Part shown: piece after piece, positions 48,891 to 59,375 of the stretch
Layout of the letters: each line of letters opens with the position of its first letter
Position numbering within the stretch: the stretch's first letter is position 1
Assembly: GCA_026120185.1 (NCBI GenBank)
Contig: JANUWF010000008.1
Location: 4,712,001-4,776,000, forward strand
Source of the DNA: Voacanga thouarsii
Taxonomy: Eukaryota; Streptophyta; Magnoliopsida; Gentianales; Apocynaceae
DNA length: 64,000 bases
Reading direction: 5' to 3'
The notes under the pieces: model-generated
Database searches by the model: none
What the model was told of the DNA's origin: nothing
The model's input: only the letters and a program-made list of their open reading frames with translations
Position numbers and translations under genes: made by a program

Positions 48891-49555
48891 GATGGGCTAC
48901 TGGAGGTGCAACTGCAAGGCTTACTTGGAGACTGTTAAGGATAAGAAGCAGAATGAGAAGCTTGCAAGAACTTCTACTTCTACTCCTGGTATATTTATGA
49001 TTGAGATAAATATTGCCTTTAGAAATGAGATATGGGTATTAGATACCGGATATAGATCTCATTTGTGCAATAACTTGCAGGGACGAAAGAGCAGTAGAAG
49101 GCTACAGAAAGGCGATGTGGACCTACGTACTTCAAATGGGGTAAAGGTTGATGCACTTGCTGTGGGGACATACTTGCTGAACCTGCCTTCGGGATTAGTT
49201 CTAGAATTACAAAACTATTATTATGTACCAGTTTTAATGAAAAAAGTTATTTCAGTTGCGTGTTTAGACTTAAATGGATTTCATTTGATATTTAATAATA
49301 AATGTTGTTCTTCTTCATTGAATGATATTCATTATGGTTTAGCAACCCTGGTTAACGGTTTACATGTTCAAGACTTGGATAATCTAACTCTCAATATAAA
49401 CAATATGAAACCTAAAATAGATAACTCTAACACATCTAACTTATGGCATTGTCGTTTGGGCCATGTAAACGAAAATCGTGTTTCTAAGTTAAACAAGCTT
49501 GGTGACTTAGGGTCATTTGATTATGAATCATATGGCACATGCGAGACTTGTTTAT
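48856..49555 (+). pseudogene. Zinc knuckle, protease and pre-integrase piece of element a
   Basis: One open frame carries CHHCGKMGYWRCNC (the CCHC knuckle with His replaced by Tyr), then IWVLDTGYRSHLC (protease D-T-G box intact), LRTSNGVKVDALAVGTY, and LWHCRLGHVNENRVSKL of the GAG_pre-integrase domain. It is cut after GTCETCL at about 49555, where leader b begins. It is shifted relative to gag a. Confidence 0.88.
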
Positions 49556-49570
49556 TAGTTTTGAAACAAA
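49550..49570. other. Deletion breakpoint between element a and element b
   Basis: Left of this point is the coding sequence for the pre-integrase domain (...cttgtttattag). Right of it is leader sequence equivalent to 47008 onwards (ttttgaaacaaacaat). Both parents share ttag or a longer tttattagttttga-like stretch here, so the join has short microhomology. The intact order is seen at 52113 (cttgtttactaggtaaaa). Confidence 0.88.
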
Positions 49571-50716
49571 CAATTTTATTTTTCAAAATAGAGATTTTGA
49601 AAAATTAAAATTAATGTATTTTTCTAAAATATTAATTTTAGAAATTGTTTTGTTTTTCCAAAGTAGTGATTTTGGAATAATAAAAAGTATATGTTTATTT
49701 TGTTTAAGCATAACTAATGGCATGGTGGATGGTTATGGACTAAAACCAATTATATCTATTCATGCATTTTACAGTTTTGGTTTTTTTTTATGAAATATAG
49801 CCAGCGTGTCCTGCATTCTCTAGAATTCTTATGTAATTCTCTTCTCATCTAACTCCCCACGAATGTAACTCAAGGTTTTCTCTCTTTAGGAAATTATGTA
49901 ATTAGTTTACATAGGTTAGATAGGAATAGAATTATTTTTAATTTTGGAGATGGCAACAAAAACAAAGCGAGAAGGTAAGACCTTCTACTTAAATCATGCA
50001 TGAACACATATGGTTAACTATATAAATTTCTTTTATGGCTCAAGGAAATTAATTTAGGGTAAAGTCCATAACCATACCACGTAATCGCTTTATTACCATG
50101 ATTATCAATTATATGATTTATTGATTTTTATGCATGTCATTCAATGAAATCACTAAAAGGAACAAATCCCTCAATTAATATTAAACATAATTCATTCCGT
50201 TAATACAGTAAGAACGAGAGTCATTTTTTGAGACTAGGTTGTTGGGCAAACCCAAACCTACTTGACATCGGACATGTTTAAGCTATGGAGTTAAATTCCT
50301 TTGGAATTAAATTCCTAATTAATGGGTCGGGTTTAACTAAATTCTTTATTCTGGTTGGGCAAACTAAAGCATAAAGAAATTTAGAGGAAAGTTGAGGTAG
50401 CTCAAAAGGCTTTAAGATTAAAAGCTGTTAATCACCCAATGATCCGGTAGTTGCATATGATGTAATTAGTATTGGATACCTACCAATGAACTTAAGGGTG
50501 GCTTGTTGGGTAAACCCAAGGTTATTCTTGAGGAATTTGGATACCGGTCCACTAGGAAAGCTTCCAACGGACTTTCCCGAATCAGTAGTGGGGGCTATTA
50601 GTTTGAGTAAAATAGCAGAGTAAAAATGTGTTTAATTAAAGCCCTAATTATTTGCACATCATGTGCATATACAAGTAGCTAATGCTCTCTATCTTTACAT
50701 TTAGGTCACTTGCATC
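49556..50716 (+). other. Leader b of copia A
   Basis: Repeats 47008-48152 with moderate divergence. Hairpins lie at 49580-49603, 49622-49643 and 49656-49677; the last has one G-T pair. Hairpins of ttgggYaaacccaa type are near 50243 and 50505. No PBS or LTR precedes it. Confidence 0.85.
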
Positions 50717-51433
50717 ATGCCAAAAAAATTGAACTTACATAGCATCTTGGAAACCAACAAGTTAACCGAATCAAACTATCTTGACTGGTATAGAAATTTG
50801 AGAATTGTTCTCAAATCGAAAAAGTTGCTCTATGTGCTAGATGCTCCTATTCCACCACCACCAGCTCAAGATGCTCATGCTGATGAGCATGTTGTCCACA
50901 AGAGGCACAAGGAGGATAGTGATATAGCATCATGTATTATGCTGGCATCCATGACTCCCGAGTTGCAAAAACAGTACGAGCATATAGATGCTCAATCGAT
51001 TATACTACATCTTCTAGAGCTGTTTGATGCCCAAGCCAGAACTAAGAGATATGAGATCTCGAAGCAACTATTTCGTTGTAAAATGGCAAAGGGTTCTTTT
51101 GTGGCCACTCATGGGTTGAAGATGCTGGGCTTGATAGAGAAGCTTGGATCTTTTGGGTTTGCAATGGATCATGACTTAAGTGTTGATTTAATTCTACAAT
51201 CTTTGCCTAATAGTTTCTCACAATTTGTGATTAACTATCAGATGAACAAGATTGAGTCCACCATTCCTGAGTTGATCAGTCTTCTCAAAACTACAGAGTC
51301 CTCCATAAAGAAGGATTCCAATGCAGTTTTAATAGTAGATTCTTTCTCTTCTAAGAAGAAAGTTCAAAAGAAGAAGAAGAAGGCTCCCATAAAGCCCAAA
51401 GGTGGTGTGAACAAGAAGGACGCAGCTAACTAG
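50717..51433 (+). CDS. Gag b of copia A, open over 238 codons
   Basis: The longest intact frame in the window. It starts MPKKLNLHSILETNKLTES and carries SNYLDWYRNLRIVLKSKK, PIPPPPAQDAHADEH, DSDIASCIMLASMTPELQKQ, RCKMAKGSFVATHGLKMLG and LPNSFSQFVINYQMNKIEST (UBN2-type copia gag, residues about 15-205). A lysine-rich tail follows. It stops at a TAG in place of a residue just before the zinc knuckle (CHHCGKMGY), so it lacks the nucleic-acid-binding end. It would form particles but is unlikely to package RNA normally. Start chosen by comparison with gag a. Confidence 0.8.
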   Translation: MPKKLNLHSILETNKLTESNYLDWYRNLRIVLKSKKLLYVLDAPIPPPPAQDAHADEHVVHKRHKEDSDIASCIMLASMTPELQKQYEHIDAQSIILHLLELFDAQARTKRYEISKQLFRCKMAKGSFVATHGLKMLGLIEKLGSFGFAMDHDLSVDLILQSLPNSFSQFVINYQMNKIESTIPELISLLKTTESSIKKDSNAVLIVDSFSSKKKVQKKKKKAPIKPKGGVNKKDAAN

Positions 51434-51690
51434 GGCCCATGCCATCATTGTGGGAAGATGGGCTACTAGAAGCACAACTGCAACGCCTACTTGGAGACCA
51501 TTAAGGACAAGAAGCAAAAGAAGAAGAAGCTTACAAGCACTTCTACTTCTTCTATAGGTATGTTTATAATTGAGATAAATACTGCCTTTAGAAATGAGTA
51601 TGGGTATTAGATACTGGATATAGATCTCATTTGTGCAATAACTTGCAGGGACTAAAGAGCAGTAGAAGCTAGAGAAAGGCAATATGGGCT
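51434..51690 (+). pseudogene. Zinc knuckle and protease of element b (broken)
   Basis: Directly after the gag stop, ggcccatgccatcattgtgg encodes the C-H-H-C knuckle start, with a further TAG in G-Y-stop. The protease box L-D-T-G-Y-R-S-H-L-C is recognisable near 51607 after a one-base loss (gaaatgagtatgg against gaaatgagatatgg at 49025). Confidence 0.8.
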
Positions 51691-52850
51691 TACGTACTGC
51701 AAATAGGGCAAAGGTTGCTGCACTTGCTATTAGGACATACGAGCTGAACCTACCTTCAGGATTAATTCTAGAACTGCAAAACTGTTATTATGTACCAGTT
51801 TTAATGAAAAACATTATCCCAGTTATGTGTTTAGATTTATGTGGATTTCATTTAATATTTAAGAATAAATGTTGTTCTTTTTCTTTGAATGATATTCACT
51901 ATAGTTCAACAACTTTGGTTAATGGTTTATATGTTTTAGACTTGGATAATCCAGTTCTCAATATAAACAATAAGAAATCTAAAATGGATAACTCTAAAAC
52001 CTCTTACTTATGGCATTGTCGTTTGGGTCATGTAAACAAAAATCGTGTTTCTAAGTTACACAAGCTTGGTGACTTAGGGTCATTTGATTATGAATCATAT
52101 GGCACATGCAAGTCTTGTTTACTAGGTAAAATGACTAAAACTCCTTTTCCAAGAAAAGGAGAACTGGCCAAGGAGTTATTAGAACTCATACATTCTGATG
52201 TATATGGCCTAATGTCAATACAAGCAAGAGGAGGTTGTAATTATTTCGTAACCTTTATCGATGACTCCTCATGATATGGGTATTTGTATTTAATGAAATA
52301 CAAATCTGAGGCCTTTGAACGATTTAAAGACTTCAAGAATGAAATAGAGAAATAACTTGGCAAAAGTATAAAGACTCTAAGATCTGATCGAGGAGGAGAA
52401 TACTTGAGCCAAGAGTTTCTGAGTTATTTTAGAGATAATGAGATATTATCTCAATGGACTCCACCACATACACCTTAACATAACGGTATATCTAAGAGAA
52501 GGAATCGAACCCTTCTAGATATGGTACGGACCATGATGCCTTCTGTAGACCTATCAAAATCATTTTGGGGGCATGCACTAGAAACTTCTGTTTATATACT
52601 AAACAGAGTTCCGATAAAATCGATTGATACTACCCCATTTGAGATGTTTTTTTGTAAGAAACCAAAGTTATCTCATTTGCAAGTATGGGATTGTCCTGCC
52701 TTTGTTAAAAGGCCACAGTCAGACAAACTTGAAAGTAAGTCTGACAAGTGTTTGTTTGTGGGATATCCGAAAGAATCTTTTGGATATTACTTCTACCTAC
52801 CCTTCGAAACAAATTGTTTGTTTCGAAGCCTGTCACCTTCTTAGAGAATG
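51684..52850 (+). pseudogene. Integrase of element b
   Basis: The segment 51684-52274 contains LWHCRLGHVNKNRVSKL and TCKSCLLGKMTKTPF (complete HHCC zinc site), LIHSDVYGLM (first catalytic Asp) and YFVTFIDDSS, then a TGA. Past two stops, LRSDRGGEYLSQEF near 52380 gives the second Asp. The catalytic Glu region reads GISKRRNRTLLDM near 52490 where the family has S-E-R-R-N-R: Glu is Lys, so the catalytic triad is broken. The C-terminal part (52521-52844) has SFWGHALETSVYILNRVP and KCLFVGYPKESFGYYFYLP. Confidence 0.92.
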
Positions 52851-53768
52851 AGCACATGCTCAAAGGGGATAGTGGGAGTAAGATTGAACATTGTGAAATT
52901 CATGAAGATCAAACAAACGAGGATCAACCTTCTAACCCCACATCTATTGAGAGAATAGATAAACATTGTAATACACAAGAACCTCATAGATCTAGTAGGA
53001 TATGTGTGGTACCTGAGAGATATGAATTTCTCATAAGTGACCACAATGACGTATTGCTCATAGATGAAGATGAGCCTACTAACTACAAGGATGTTCTGAA
53101 CAGTTCAGAATCTAGCAAATGGCTTGAGGCCATGAAGTCAGAGATGGATTCCATGTATGACAACCAAGTATGGACTTTGGTTGATCCACCCAGAGGAATT
53201 AAACCTATTGGGTGCAAGTGGGTTTTCAAGAAAAAAAATGGATATGGATGGTAACTTAGTTACCTATAAAGCACAACTAGTGGTGAAGGGTTATCGTCAA
53301 CAATATGGTATTGACTATGATAAAACCTTCTCGCAAGTAGCCATGTTGAAATCCATCAAGATACTCCTAGCCATTGCTGCTCATCATGATTATGAAATTT
53401 GGTAAATGGATATGAAAACAGCTTTCCTAAATGGAAATCTAACTGAGGAAGTGTGTATGACACAACCTGAGGGTTTCACATCCAATGATAGCACAAAGGT
53501 GTGCAAGCTGCAAAGGTCCATTTATGGACTTAAGCAAGCTTCTAGGAGTTGGAACATCCATTTTGATGAAACAATCAAAGAGTTTGGTTTCATTCAAAAT
53601 ATGGATGAGCCTTGTGTATACAAGAAGGTTAGTGGGAGTGCAATCGTTTTCTTGTTACTTTATGTAGATGACATATTGCTAATGGAAAACGATATACCTG
53701 TCTTGCAAATAGTTAAAGTTTGGTTGTCCAAACAATTCTCCATGAAAGACCTTGGAGAAGCAACCTAG
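52851..53768 (+). pseudogene. Reverse transcriptase of element b
   Basis: A poorly conserved linker with RSSRICVVPERYEFL leads to the RT: KWLEAMKSEMDSM, IGCKWVFKKK near 53205, a frameshift at an A8 run (53232-53239), then KAQLVVKGYRQQYGIDYDKT. An in-frame TAA at 53403 replaces Gln in I-W-Q-M-D. MDMKTAFLNGNL (motif A Asp) and LQRSIYGLKQASRSWN follow, then LLYVDDILLMEND (YVDD box) near 53655. It ends at a TAG in place of Tyr in A-T-Y-I-L-G at 53767. Both catalytic boxes survive. Confidence 0.93.
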
Positions 53769-54467
53769 ATTCTTGGAATAAGGATCTATAGAGATAGATC
53801 CAAAAGGTTGCTAGGTCTTTGTAGTCTACATACATAGATAAAGTGCTAAAGAGGTTTAGCATGGATTAATCTAAAAAAGGAATTCTTTCCCATGTCACAT
53901 GGTGCAAACCTTTCAAAGTTGATGTCTCTCAAGGCACAAGTTGAAAGGGATCGTATGAGTAAGATTCCATATGCCTCGACAGTTGGATCTATCATGTACA
54001 CTATGATATGTATTAGGTCCAATGTATCTTATACTCTCAGTTTGATAAGCAAATACCAATCTGACCCTGGTGAGGGTCATTGGGCGACTGTAAAGAACAT
54101 TCTGAAGTACTTATGAAGGATTAAGGATATATTCTTAGTATATAGAGAAGATGATTTGAAAATAAATGGGTATATTGATAGCGGTTTTCAATCTGACAAA
54201 GATGATTTCAAATCGCAATTTGGCTACGTGTTTATGTTGTGCGGAGGGGCTATAAGTTGGAAAAGTTCCAAATAAGAGACTATTGCCAATTCTACGACAG
54301 AAGCTAAGTATATTACCGCTTCTGAAGCAACTAAGGAAATAAAGATAGAGAGAGTTCCCATGGATGAGAACATAGCTGACCCGCATACAAAATAACTATC
54401 CCAAAAGAAACATAATTGTCATGTTGAGTCATTCGTTATTAGATACATGAATGATTGGCTCTAGTGC
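53769..54467 (+). pseudogene. RNase H of element b, with internal deletion
   Basis: Blocks SKIPYASTVGSIMYTMICIRSNV, then DPGEGHWATVKNILKYL (53892-54116) and, with stops, ISWKSSK-like and STTEAKYITASEATKE near 54300. It then jumps directly to KIERVPMDENIADPHTK at 54340. Compared with fragment c it lacks about 160 bp (IKKFVIELGVVP... to ...IIDRNDV), including the Y-D-N-G third Asp block, so this RNase H is inactive. The polypurine tract follows. Confidence 0.85.
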
Positions 54468-54478
54468 AAGTGGGAGTT
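54468..54478 (+). other. Polypurine tract before LTR2
   Basis: aagtgggagtt directly before TGTTAG. It marks LTR2 as a genuine 3' LTR of element b. Confidence 0.88.
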
Positions 54479-54909
54479 TGTTAGTATTGTGCCCTAGAGG
54501 CAATCACTTGTACATTGTATATGGCACATTTTATTTTAATAAAAGACATTATTTATCTTACAGTTTCTTTTATTTACTTTTAAATAATATAATCGTTCAA
54601 TAAAATCCCTAGTACAACACAGTGTTAAGGAAATCAAGATAGAGATCATGATATGAAATTCCTACTACACTGTATAGTGTTAGTACCTAAATAATCCCTA
54701 GTCATAGTATTAATGAGATAGGACATCATTAACGCGTCAAGACTAGCATGTGTTAGACCTCCTAATTTGATTAGGCGGTGGTTCTCATATCCGTGAGTAT
54801 TGAGATACTCAAAATTAACACATGGATGCTTGTTAATGGAACAAGTTCATTGGATGACCTAGCTTTGAAATAATCACATGGATAACTATTTAGTGTCAGT
54901 GATATAATC

Positions 54910-55335
54910 TTAATATAGCAAACGTGCAAGTATATTTAGACTTGAGATCTCCAAGGTACTTTGTTTGCTGAACATTGTGCTTTGATTCCAATCTCCGGAG
55001 CTCGATCGAGAGCCGCCTATGGGATGGATATTGGGTACATTGTGAGGTAAACAAAAATAGTTCAGAGGGTCAATAAAAGATTCACCACTCCTAATAGTAG
55101 GGGCGAATATCTCACGACCACTTGTAGGAATTACTACTCGAGAAGTCCTTGGCCAAGGCGATTGTGAATTGGAAATAGTTTCAATTGATACACATCTAGA
55201 GTAGTAGGTTCCTGATACAAGTACTATTGTATTCGGGCCAAAATTAATTCTGGAGGGAATCGTACTCCAAACATAATGAGATATTATATGGTGAAAGGAG
55301 TTTATTGCACTAAAGTTTGTTATTGAAGGGTTCAT
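54910..55335 (-). other. Open frame antisense to LTR A (copy 3 of 4)
   Basis: Starts MNPSITNFSAINSFHH and has NVPNIHPIGGSRSSSGDWN. Two deletions relative to LTR1, of 12 bp and 6 bp near 55255 and 55245, are both multiples of three, so the frame survives. Confidence 0.3.
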
Positions 55336-55825
55336 GTCAAGCCACTTGACTTCCTGGACTCTTGGGTGGTCATGATGTGTTGCTAGATACCGCTCATAAT
55401 CTAGGAATATGGGTTTATTAATTGATGAATTAATAAACCAATCTTGAATAAAATTAATAGGATTAATTCTAATTAATTATAGATTATTAATCTCAGAGAC
55501 GTTTAGATTAATTCATGTTCTCTACCAATTGACTGGGAAACCTAATAGGTCCACACAATAGAGGATTATATACTCAAGGTGTTATTTGATAACATAGTGG
55601 GGTTAATTGAGAGAAAGAGAAGTTGTTGTGGACAAATTTTAATTAGTTATAATTTATGGCCCAAATTGTAATTGTGAGAATTTGAGGTTTCCAATTACAA
55701 TTAGAAAATTCTAATAGGATTAGAATTCTCAATTTTGGTAGGAGATTTTCGTGTAACATATAGATGAAATACATAAAACCCTAGCTAGTTAGTGAACAAA
55801 AAAAAAAAAAAAAACAATAGCCATG

Positions 55826-55828
<3 letters not shown>

Positions 55829-55862
<34 letters not shown>
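55829..55862. repeat. (CT)n microsatellite in LTR2
   Basis: About 16 CT units. LTR1 and LTR3 have only short CT-rich stretches at the same place, and the partial LTR at the window end has a GA run on its complement (63913-63935). Confidence 0.93.
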
Positions 55863-55866
<4 letters not shown>

Positions 55867-56210
55867 GCTCCTGAAGCAAACAACCCTAGCTGCCATCTTT
55901 TTCTACTAGCACAGGAAATTTTGGTGTTTGAGTATTCCTCTGTGTGGATTATTGTTAGAGATAATCACACACTGTAATTATAGTGGTTAGACGTTCAACT
56001 TACGTGGAGGTTGATCAAGTGGATTGCTAGATCGCGCCTCAACTTAAAGAAGAAATTTTTGTTCTTCGAACGATCAAACAAAGGTAAAAAGCTACTACCT
56101 TTATTATCTTTATGTCTTGTTTTACACACATAGGTGGGTCTTGGGATAGGATGGTATCTTGTTTTATTTTCTGCTGCGCCGTATAGAATACGAGCTTGAG
56201 ATACCCAACA

Positions 56211-57005
56211 GGATCAATCCAAAAAGTGATTCTTACCCATGTCACATGGTGTAAGGCTTTCAAAATCGATGTCTCTCAAGACACAAGTTGAAAGGGATCA
56301 CATGAGTAAAATTCCATATGCTTCGGCAATTGGATCTATCATGTACGCTATGATATGTACAAGGCCCGATGTATCTTGTACTCTCAGTTTGACAAGTACA
56401 TACCAATCTGACCCTGGTAAGGGTCATTGGGCAGCTGTAAAGAACATCTTTAAGTACTTACGAAGGGCTAAGGATGTGTTCTTAATATATAGAGAAGGTG
56501 ATTTGAAAATAAACGAGTATACTGATGCCAATTTTCAATCTGACAAAGATGATTTCAAATTACAATCTGGCTACATGTTTACATTGTGCAGAGGGGCAAT
56601 AAGTTGGAAGAGTTCCAAACAAGAGACTATTGTTGACTCTACAACAGAAGTTGAATATATAGCCGCTTCTGAAGAAGCTAAGGAGGCTATTTAGATCAAG
56701 AAGTTCGTGATAGAACTGGGTGTGGTTCCTTGCATTATTGGTCCAATAACTTTGTATTATGACAACGGAGCCATTGCACAAGCAAAGGAGCCACGGTCTC
56801 ACCAATGATCCAAACATGTACTACGACGCTATCATCTGATCTAAAAGATCATAGATAGGAATGATGTAAAGATAGAGAGAGTTCCCATGGATGAGAACAT
56901 AGTTGACCCGCTTACTAAAACACTATCCCAAAAGAAATATAATAGGCATGTTGAGTCATTCGGCATTAGATACATGAATGATTAGCTCTAGTGCAAGTGG
57001 GAATT
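56211..57005 (+). pseudogene. RNase H fragment c (3' end of element a) and polypurine tract
   Basis: Begins abruptly at ggatcaatccaaaa, inside the block that reads M-D-Q-S-K-K in relatives. It then reads MSHGVRLSKSMSLKTQ, KIPYASAIGSIMYAMICTRPDV, INEYTDANFQSD (first Asp), ISWKSSKQETIVDSTTEVEY (Glu), a TAG at 56692, then LYYDNGAIAQAKEP (third Asp) and VPMDENIVDPLTKTL. The RNase H acidic residues are all present. A polypurine tract aagtgggaatt (56995-57005) precedes LTR3. Confidence 0.92.
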
Positions 57006-57161
57006 TGTTAGTGTTATGCCCTAGAGGCAATCATTTGTACGTTGTATATGAAACATTTTATTTTAATAAAAGGTATTATTTATCTTACAGTTTCTTTTGT
57101 TTACTTTTATGTAATATAACTATTAGATAAAGTCTCTAGTACAACTCTGTGTTAAGGAAAT

Positions 57162-58651
57162 TGATAGGGCCTAGATTAGTCATATTTTTCCTAGTTATTT
57201 GAGGCTCTTTTGTGATACATTTTGTTCAACAACTAGTCATATTCCTCCATATTTGAGATTTTACCCTTGGAAAGGTATTTTGTGCATTATTTCAGATTTT
57301 AGGGGTAAAACAAAGTAAAAACGTTGCAAAATAGAACAGAGGCAGAGCTAGAGAGGCCAGAGGAGCCGACTCCAGCCATGTGCTGCTTCGAGGCGACAAA
57401 AAATTATTGAAACAGGACCCGAATAGAACCAAACAGGTGTCGATTGTACTCTGGACAATAGTGCGTGAAAATCTAGAAAAAAATCGATGAACAACGGAAG
57501 AAACAGAACACAACCGGTGCTGGCTCTAGAAGCCAAGACGGCGCTGGCTGTACTCTGAGGATAAGATGGACTTTGATTTTTTTTCACGCGATTTTTGGTT
57601 ATCTGTAGAATTTTAGTATCTTCCTACTTCTACTCGGCCAAGAACCTTACACCAACGAGTTTAGTCACTTCCTAAGCCTATAAATAGATGGAAAACACAA
57701 AAGAAAAATGGAGAATTCATAGATCATCATAGAAAATCACTCAAATAAAAAGAGGAATTCTTCAATTCAAGGACGGTTGTGCAAGAAGGTCTTTAAAGGA
57801 AGAAGAAGGGGGCTTGTCTATGTGTGCTTTCTTTTACTTTGTTTTCTTTTTCTTGAATAATGATGTATTAATTGTTTTATTGTAGTTTGACATTGTTTTA
57901 GGTATTCATGATTTTTAGGGTTATTTGATCTTTTGATTAATTGATTGTTATTCTTGGTGTTTAATTACTTGTGCAAATTACGAGATTAATTAGTTGTTTC
58001 TTTCTATTGACTTGCTTGAGAAAGGGGTTGATGGTGGTTTCAATTTGTTAATTTCATATTTGTTGTCTCTTAACTTACTTGAGAAAGCGGTTAATTGCTA
58101 AGAACAAGGTAATTAAAGGTTAATTGATATCTGCCAGAGTATGGATTCATTAGTTAATTTCATGTTTTAAGTTTGCCAGAGTATGGAAATTTAATCAAGG
58201 ACTGTGTTTACTGCATCTTTTGGGTGAATTAGTTGAGACAGAGTATGTGATGCTAATTTGTCTAGAAGATAGTGATTTCATAGATTGGAAAAGAACTGAG
58301 TCTACTTTAATCATTTATGATGCCAAGAGAATGATTAGTTATGATAATGATTGGGTTATTTAAGATTATGTTTGTCTAAATAATGGCTTGAGCTACATAA
58401 TTCTCCATCCTTGACATATATATATATATATTCTTTTATTTTATTTTATTTTATTTCTTTTTATTGAGTCAGTTAAACAATGAGAGAAAAGGGAATAATG
58501 CATACTTGTTCCTTGAGTATCGAAACTCGTTTGAACCCTATGCTATGTTAATGATGAGTATGCTTGCTCATATGTGTAATTTGGAGTTAACGTTTTAATT
58601 TCAGATTGATTGGGAATGTGCTGATTTTTATACCCAAATAAATATGCATTA
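57162..58651 (+). mobile_element. Solo LTR E, TSD gaaat
   Basis: TGATAGGGCC at 57162 to ...aaatatgcatta at 58651 (TCA expected), 1490 bp. The TSD gaaat is at 57157-57161 and 58652-58656. This is the fullest LTR E in the window: it keeps the middle block with a cctataaatagatgg TATA region near 57680 that the copies at 2550-6817 lack. A run of (TA)n and (TTTTA)n lies near 58418-58455. Confidence 0.93.
57677..57685 (+). promoter_or_regulatory. TATA box of LTR E
   Basis: cctataaatagatgg, a consensus plant TATA box, about 515 bp into the LTR. Confidence 0.6.
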
Positions 58652-58907
58652 GAAATCATGATAAAGATCATGATATGAGATTCCTACTATACTGTATACT
58701 GTTAGTACTTAAATAGTCCCTAATCGTAGTATTATTGAGACAGAACATCATTAATACGTTAAGACTAGCATATGTTAGACTTCTTGATTTGATCAGGCGG
58801 TGGTTCTCATATCCGTGAGGATTGAGATACTCAAAGTTAACACATTGAAGCTTGTTAATGGAACAAGTACATTAGATGACCTAACTATGAGATAATCACA
58901 TGGATAA

Positions 58908-59375
58908 CTATTTAGTGCCAGTGATATAATCGCAATATAGCAAACGTGTAAGTATCCTTAGACTTGAGATTTCCATGATACTTTGTTTGCTGAATATTGT
59001 GCTTTGATTCCAATCTCTAGAGCCAAATTGAGGGCCGCCTATGGGATGGATATTGGGTACATTGTGAGGTAAACAAAAGTAGTTGAGAGAGTCAATAAAG
59101 GATTCACCACTCCTAATAGTAGGGTCTAATATCTCACGACCACTTGTAGGAATTACTACTTGAGAAGTCCTTGGCCAAGGCGACTGTGTATTGGAAACAA
59201 TTTCAATTGATGCACATCTAGAGTAGTAGGTTCCTGGTACAAGTACTATTATATTCCGGCCAGAATTAATATATATTTTGGAGAGAGTTGGCACTAATTC
59301 TATACTCCAAACTGAATGAGATATTGTATGGTGAAAGGAATTAATTGCACTATAGTTTGTTATTGAAATGTTCAT
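58908..59375 (-). other. Open frame antisense to LTR A (copy 4 of 4)
   Basis: 155 codons starting MNISITNYSAINSFHH, with SPWPRTSQVVIPTSG and NVPNIHPIGGPQFGSRDWN. It extends further than in LTR1 because the TAA/TAG that ends the others is absent. Confidence 0.3.

Larger units (their letters stand above)
54479..56210 (+). mobile_element. LTR2 of copia A
   Basis: TGTTAGTATTGTGCCC to GAGATACCCAACA, 1732 bp. Right flank ggatc is not a TSD partner of anything visible; the left TSD of element b would have been lost with its 5' LTR. It carries an A run at 55799-55814 and a long (CT)n at 55829-55862. Confidence 0.93.
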
